Positions 61,548-64,000 of a DNA stretch of 64,000 nucleotides are shown here, one piece after another (the stretch's first letter is position 1; each line of letters starts with the position of its first letter). Origin of the DNA: Flaviflagellibacter deserti (GTDB lineage Bacteria; Pseudomonadota; Alphaproteobacteria; Rhizobiales; Methylopilaceae); NCBI RefSeq assembly GCF_042652085.1, contig NZ_JBHSJF010000006.1, forward strand, positions 62,001 through 126,000. Reading direction: 5' to 3'. Below the pieces are notes generated by a model. The model made no database searches. It was given only the letters and a program-made list of their open reading frames with translations, and was not told where the DNA came from. A program made the translations under genes and the position numbers.

Positions 61548-62497
61548 TTGGCCAGTCCGATATCCTTGAGCACCGCCGTGGTCTGCTCGACCTCCTTGGT
61601 GACGTAGCCGCCGAAGGTGTCGCCCGCCAGGAAGGTGTCGGACCAGCCCTTGGCCGCCAGCGTATCCTTCCAGCTCTTCGAGCCGTGCAGCTTTTCGAAG
61701 GTGGAAATCAGGCTGGCCTTCTGCTCGGGGGTGATGCCGGGAGCGGCCCAGATCGCACGCCAGTTCTGGACCTCGACGTTGATGCCGGCTTCCTTCAGCG
61801 TCGGCGCATCGACGCCGGCGAGGCGTTCGGGAGCCGAGACCGCGAGGACGCGGAGCTTGCCGGCCTTCACCTGGCCTTCGAACTCGCCATAGCCGGAGAT
61901 GCCGGCCGTGACCTTGCCGCCGACGATGGCCGCGAGGGCTTCGCCGCCGCCCGAGAACGGGATGTAGTTGATCTTGGTGGGATCGACGCCGGCCGCCTTG
62001 GCGATCAGGCCGACCGTGATGTGGTCGGTGCCGCCGGCCGAGCCGCCGCCCCAGCTGACCGTGCCCGGATCGGCCTTCAGCTGCGCGACGAGATCGCCGA
62101 TCGTCTTGATGGTGGAGCTCGTCGGAACGACGATGGCTTCGTACTCGCCGGTCAGGCGCGCGATCGGCGTGACCTGATCGAGCTTCACCGGCGAATTGTT
62201 GGCGATGAGAGCGCCGACCATGACATAGCCGCCGACCATGAGAGCGTTCGGATCGCCCTTCGACTGGTTGACGAACTGCGCGATGCCGATCGAGCCGCCG
62301 GCACCCGGAACGTTGTTGACCTGGACGCCCTTGGCGAGGCCTTCGGTCTGCAGCGCCTGCTGGAGGGAACGCGCCGTCTGGTCCCAGCCGCCGCCCGGAG
62401 CGGCAGGAGCCATGATCTTGAGCTCCTGAGCGAAGACCGGTGTCGCGAGCGCGCCGGCAACGAGAATGCCGGCGAGCGCCTGAGTGAACGCACGCAT
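61544..62497 (-). CDS. tctC: tripartite tricarboxylate transporter solute-binding protein TctC
   Basis: 317 residues from the ATG at 62497, preceded by GGGGAGG. A signal peptide is followed by the Bug-type binding-protein sequence: Met-Ala-Pro-Ala-Ala-Pro-Gly-Gly-Gly-Trp-Asp near the start of the mature chain, Asn-Val-Pro-Gly-Ala-Gly-Gly and Ser-Trp-Gly-Gly-Gly-Ser-Ala-Gly-Gly-Thr-Asp. It captures a carboxylate in the periplasm for TctAB. First gene of the operon; divergent from gor. Confidence 0.93.
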   Translation of the reverse strand: MRAFTQALAGILVAGALATPVFAQELKIMAPAAPGGGWDQTARSLQQALQTEGLAKGVQVNNVPGAGGSIGIAQFVNQSKGDPNALMVGGYVMVGALIANNSPVKLDQVTPIARLTGEYEAIVVPTSSTIKTIGDLVAQLKADPGTVSWGGGSAGGTDHITVGLIAKAAGVDPTKINYIPFSGGGEALAAIVGGKVTAGISGYGEFEGQVKAGKLRVLAVSAPERLAGVDAPTLKEAGINVEVQNWRAIWAAPGITPEQKASLISTFEKLHGSKSWKDTLAAKGWSDTFLAGDTFGGYVTKEVEQTTAVLKDIGLAK

Positions 62498-62659
62498 ACG
62501 TTTCCTCCCCATTTTTCCTTGGCGGGTTGAACCGCGAGGTCCGTATCTTGGGACGGGACCTTCTTCAAGTCGAGAGTGTCATTAGTCTGTTCGCTTCGCT
62601 TCCCGCTTGACCTTCGCGCGCCGAACAAACACCTCTGCGCTCCGAAAGAGGTGAGCCAG

Positions 62660-64000
62660 ATGAGCGAGTTCGACGTCGATCTGTTCGTGGTGGGTGCGGG
62701 TTCAGGCGGCGTCCGGGCGGCGCGAATCTCGGCGGGCTACGGCGCCAGGGTCGCGATCGCCGAGGAATACCGCATCGGCGGCACATGCGTGATCCGTGGC
62801 TGCGTGCCAAAGAAGATCATGGTTCTCGCGAGCCGATTCCGCGATGCCTTTGACGATGCTGCGGGATTCGGCTGGACCATCCCGAAGAAGCCGGAATTCT
62901 CCTGGAACGCGCTGCGCGACGCGAAGGACAAGGAGATTGGGCGGCTCTCGGAAATCTACCAGCGCAATCTGGAGCGCACCGACGTCGAGATTCATCAGAC
63001 CCGGGCGGAAGTCGTCGACGCTCATACCGTGCGCCTCATCGGCGAGGACCGGACGATCACCGCGAAGAACATCCTGATCTCGACCGGCGGTCACCCCGTC
63101 GCGCCGCACATTTCGGGCGCGGAACTGGCGATCTCCTCCAACGAGGCGTTCGATCTTCCGGAGCTGCCGAACCGGATTCTGATCGTCGGCGGCGGCTATA
63201 TCGCGCTCGAATTCGCCTGCCTATTCCAGCGGCTCGGCTCGAAGGTGACGCTCATTCATCGTGGCGAGAAGGTGCTGCGCGGCTTCGACGAGGATCTGCG
63301 CGACGAGCTGATGCTGGCCTTGGCGGCCGAGGGCATCACGGTGAAGATGAACAATACGGTCGCGAAGATCGAGGCGATCGAGAACAATTGCCGTCGCGTC
63401 GAGTATATGGCCGGCGACACCGACGATTTCGACGTCGTGTTTTTCGCGACCGGCCGCTCGCCCAACACGAAAGGGCTGGGTCTCGAGGCCGCGGGGGTGG
63501 CGCTCGGCGCGAATGGCGAGATCAAGGTCGATCAGAATTCGCGGACGAACGTACCGAACATCTTCGCCGTCGGCGACGTGACCGACCGCGTCAACCTCAC
63601 TCCGGTCGCGATCCGCGAGGGGCACGCGCTGGCTGACATGCTGTTTGGCGAGAAGAAGTGGGTGCCCGACCATTCGCTAGTGGCGACGGCCGTGTTCTCG
63701 ACGCCCGAGATCGGCACAGTCGGCCTGACCGAGCAGCAGGCGCGCGAGGAGATGATGGTGGCGGTCGATATCTACAAAACGCGCTTTCGCAGCCTGAAAC
63801 ACGTGATGACACGCCGTCAGGAACGCACCTTCATGAAGCTCGTGGTCGACGCCAAGTCGGACAAGGTGCTGGGCGTCCACATCATGGGTGAGGACGCTGG
63901 CGAGATGATTCAGATCGCCGCGATCGCCGTCGGCATGGGCGCTACGAAGGCAGATTTCGACCGTACCGTCGCCGTGCATCCGACGGCGGCGGAGGAACTT
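62660..64000 (+). CDS. gor: glutathione-disulfide reductase (3' end outside window)
   Basis: 447 residues to the window end. The FAD motif Val-Val-Gly-Ala-Gly-Ser-Gly-Gly is at about 10-17. The redox-active cysteines are Cys43 and Cys48 in Gly-Gly-Thr-Cys-Val-Ile-Arg-Gly-Cys-Val-Pro-Lys-Lys. An NADPH motif Gly-Gly-Gly-Tyr-Ile-Ala lies near 178, and the C-terminal His-Pro-Thr-Ala-Ala-Glu-Glu catalytic motif is the last sequence seen. It reduces oxidised glutathione with NADPH. A start at 62660 has GAGG eight bases upstream. The gene continues past the window. Confidence 0.9.
   Translation, partial: MSEFDVDLFVVGAGSGGVRAARISAGYGARVAIAEEYRIGGTCVIRGCVPKKIMVLASRFRDAFDDAAGFGWTIPKKPEFSWNALRDAKDKEIGRLSEIYQRNLERTDVEIHQTRAEVVDAHTVRLIGEDRTITAKNILISTGGHPVAPHISGAELAISSNEAFDLPELPNRILIVGGGYIALEFACLFQRLGSKVTLIHRGEKVLRGFDEDLRDELMLALAAEGITVKMNNTVAKIEAIENNCRRVEYMAGDTDDFDVVFFATGRSPNTKGLGLEAAGVALGANGEIKVDQNSRTNVPNIFAVGDVTDRVNLTPVAIREGHALADMLFGEKKWVPDHSLVATAVFSTPEIGTVGLTEQQAREEMMVAVDIYKTRFRSLKHVMTRRQERTFMKLVVDAKSDKVLGVHIMGEDAGEMIQIAAIAVGMGATKADFDRTVAVHPTAAEEL

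Overview
The window looks like a chromosomal segment of a GC-rich alphaproteobacterium, most likely of the order Hyphomicrobiales (Rhizobiales). The evidence is the run ccmIEFH - degP - response regulator/kinase - glnE - PleC-like kinase - pepN (a gene order I recall from rhizobia), two PleC/DivJ-family kinases, a heterotetrameric sarcosine oxidase locus, an Omp25/31-type beta-barrel and an Irr-like ICE box ahead of an iron transporter. Genus cannot be set from the sequence alone.

Region 1 (1-7.7 kb) is the distal end of a prophage or phage-derived island. It holds a GH26-like glycosidase with a concanavalin-like tail (cut by the window edge), two tiny convergent membrane peptides, a lysis cassette (GH108 endolysin, holin, nested Rz/Rz1-type spanins), a secreted beta-propeller protein and a beta-helix tailspike-like protein behind a 49-residue peptide. 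No integrase is present. An interrupted palindrome and a terminator-like hairpin lie near the probable boundary with host DNA.

Region 2 (7.8-12.3 kb) carries a PepSY protein with a PhoPQ-like two-component pair, a 17-kDa-antigen-type lipoprotein and an unrecognised 458-residue protein. Region 3 (12.3-22.1 kb) has soxBDAG on the minus strand, divergent from the cytochrome c maturation operon ccmIEFH, then a cupin. Region 4 (22.3-34.1 kb) is degP, a response regulator and kinase, glnE, and on the minus strand a PleC-like kinase and pepN. Region 5 (34.2-43.8 kb) holds two tail-to-tail O6-alkylguanine-DNA alkyltransferases, dusA, a TauE/SafE exporter, a DivJ-like kinase, an operon of EF-hand protein, ECF sigma factor, anti-sigma and periplasmic metal-sensor-like protein, an orphan solute-binding protein, and mrp.

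Region 6 (43.8-50.2 kb) is trehalose synthesis (otsB-otsA), a DUF971 protein, and an fbpABC ferric transporter whose binding-protein gene is frameshifted. Region 7 (50.2-56.8 kb) has a PQQ-type sugar dehydrogenase lipoprotein, a soluble chemoreceptor with three PAS domains and a C-terminal PilZ domain, an L,D-transpeptidase, tRNA-Val(CAC), a secreted nuclease and a beta-barrel protein. Region 8 (56.8-64 kb) has gph with a missed 41-residue membrane peptide, a small secreted repeat protein, rpiA, a DUF2059 protein, the tctCBA tricarboxylate transporter and the start of glutathione reductase (cut by the window end).

Most of the window is ordinary chromosomal backbone. The best leads are the EF-hand/ECF operon, the paired small membrane peptides in the phage region, the PAS3-MCP-PilZ receptor, the frameshifted fbpA behind an ICE-like box, the all-cysteine zinc site of SoxD, and the mrp/DUF971 neighbourhood. 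I did not find a clear-cut new defence or mobile system.
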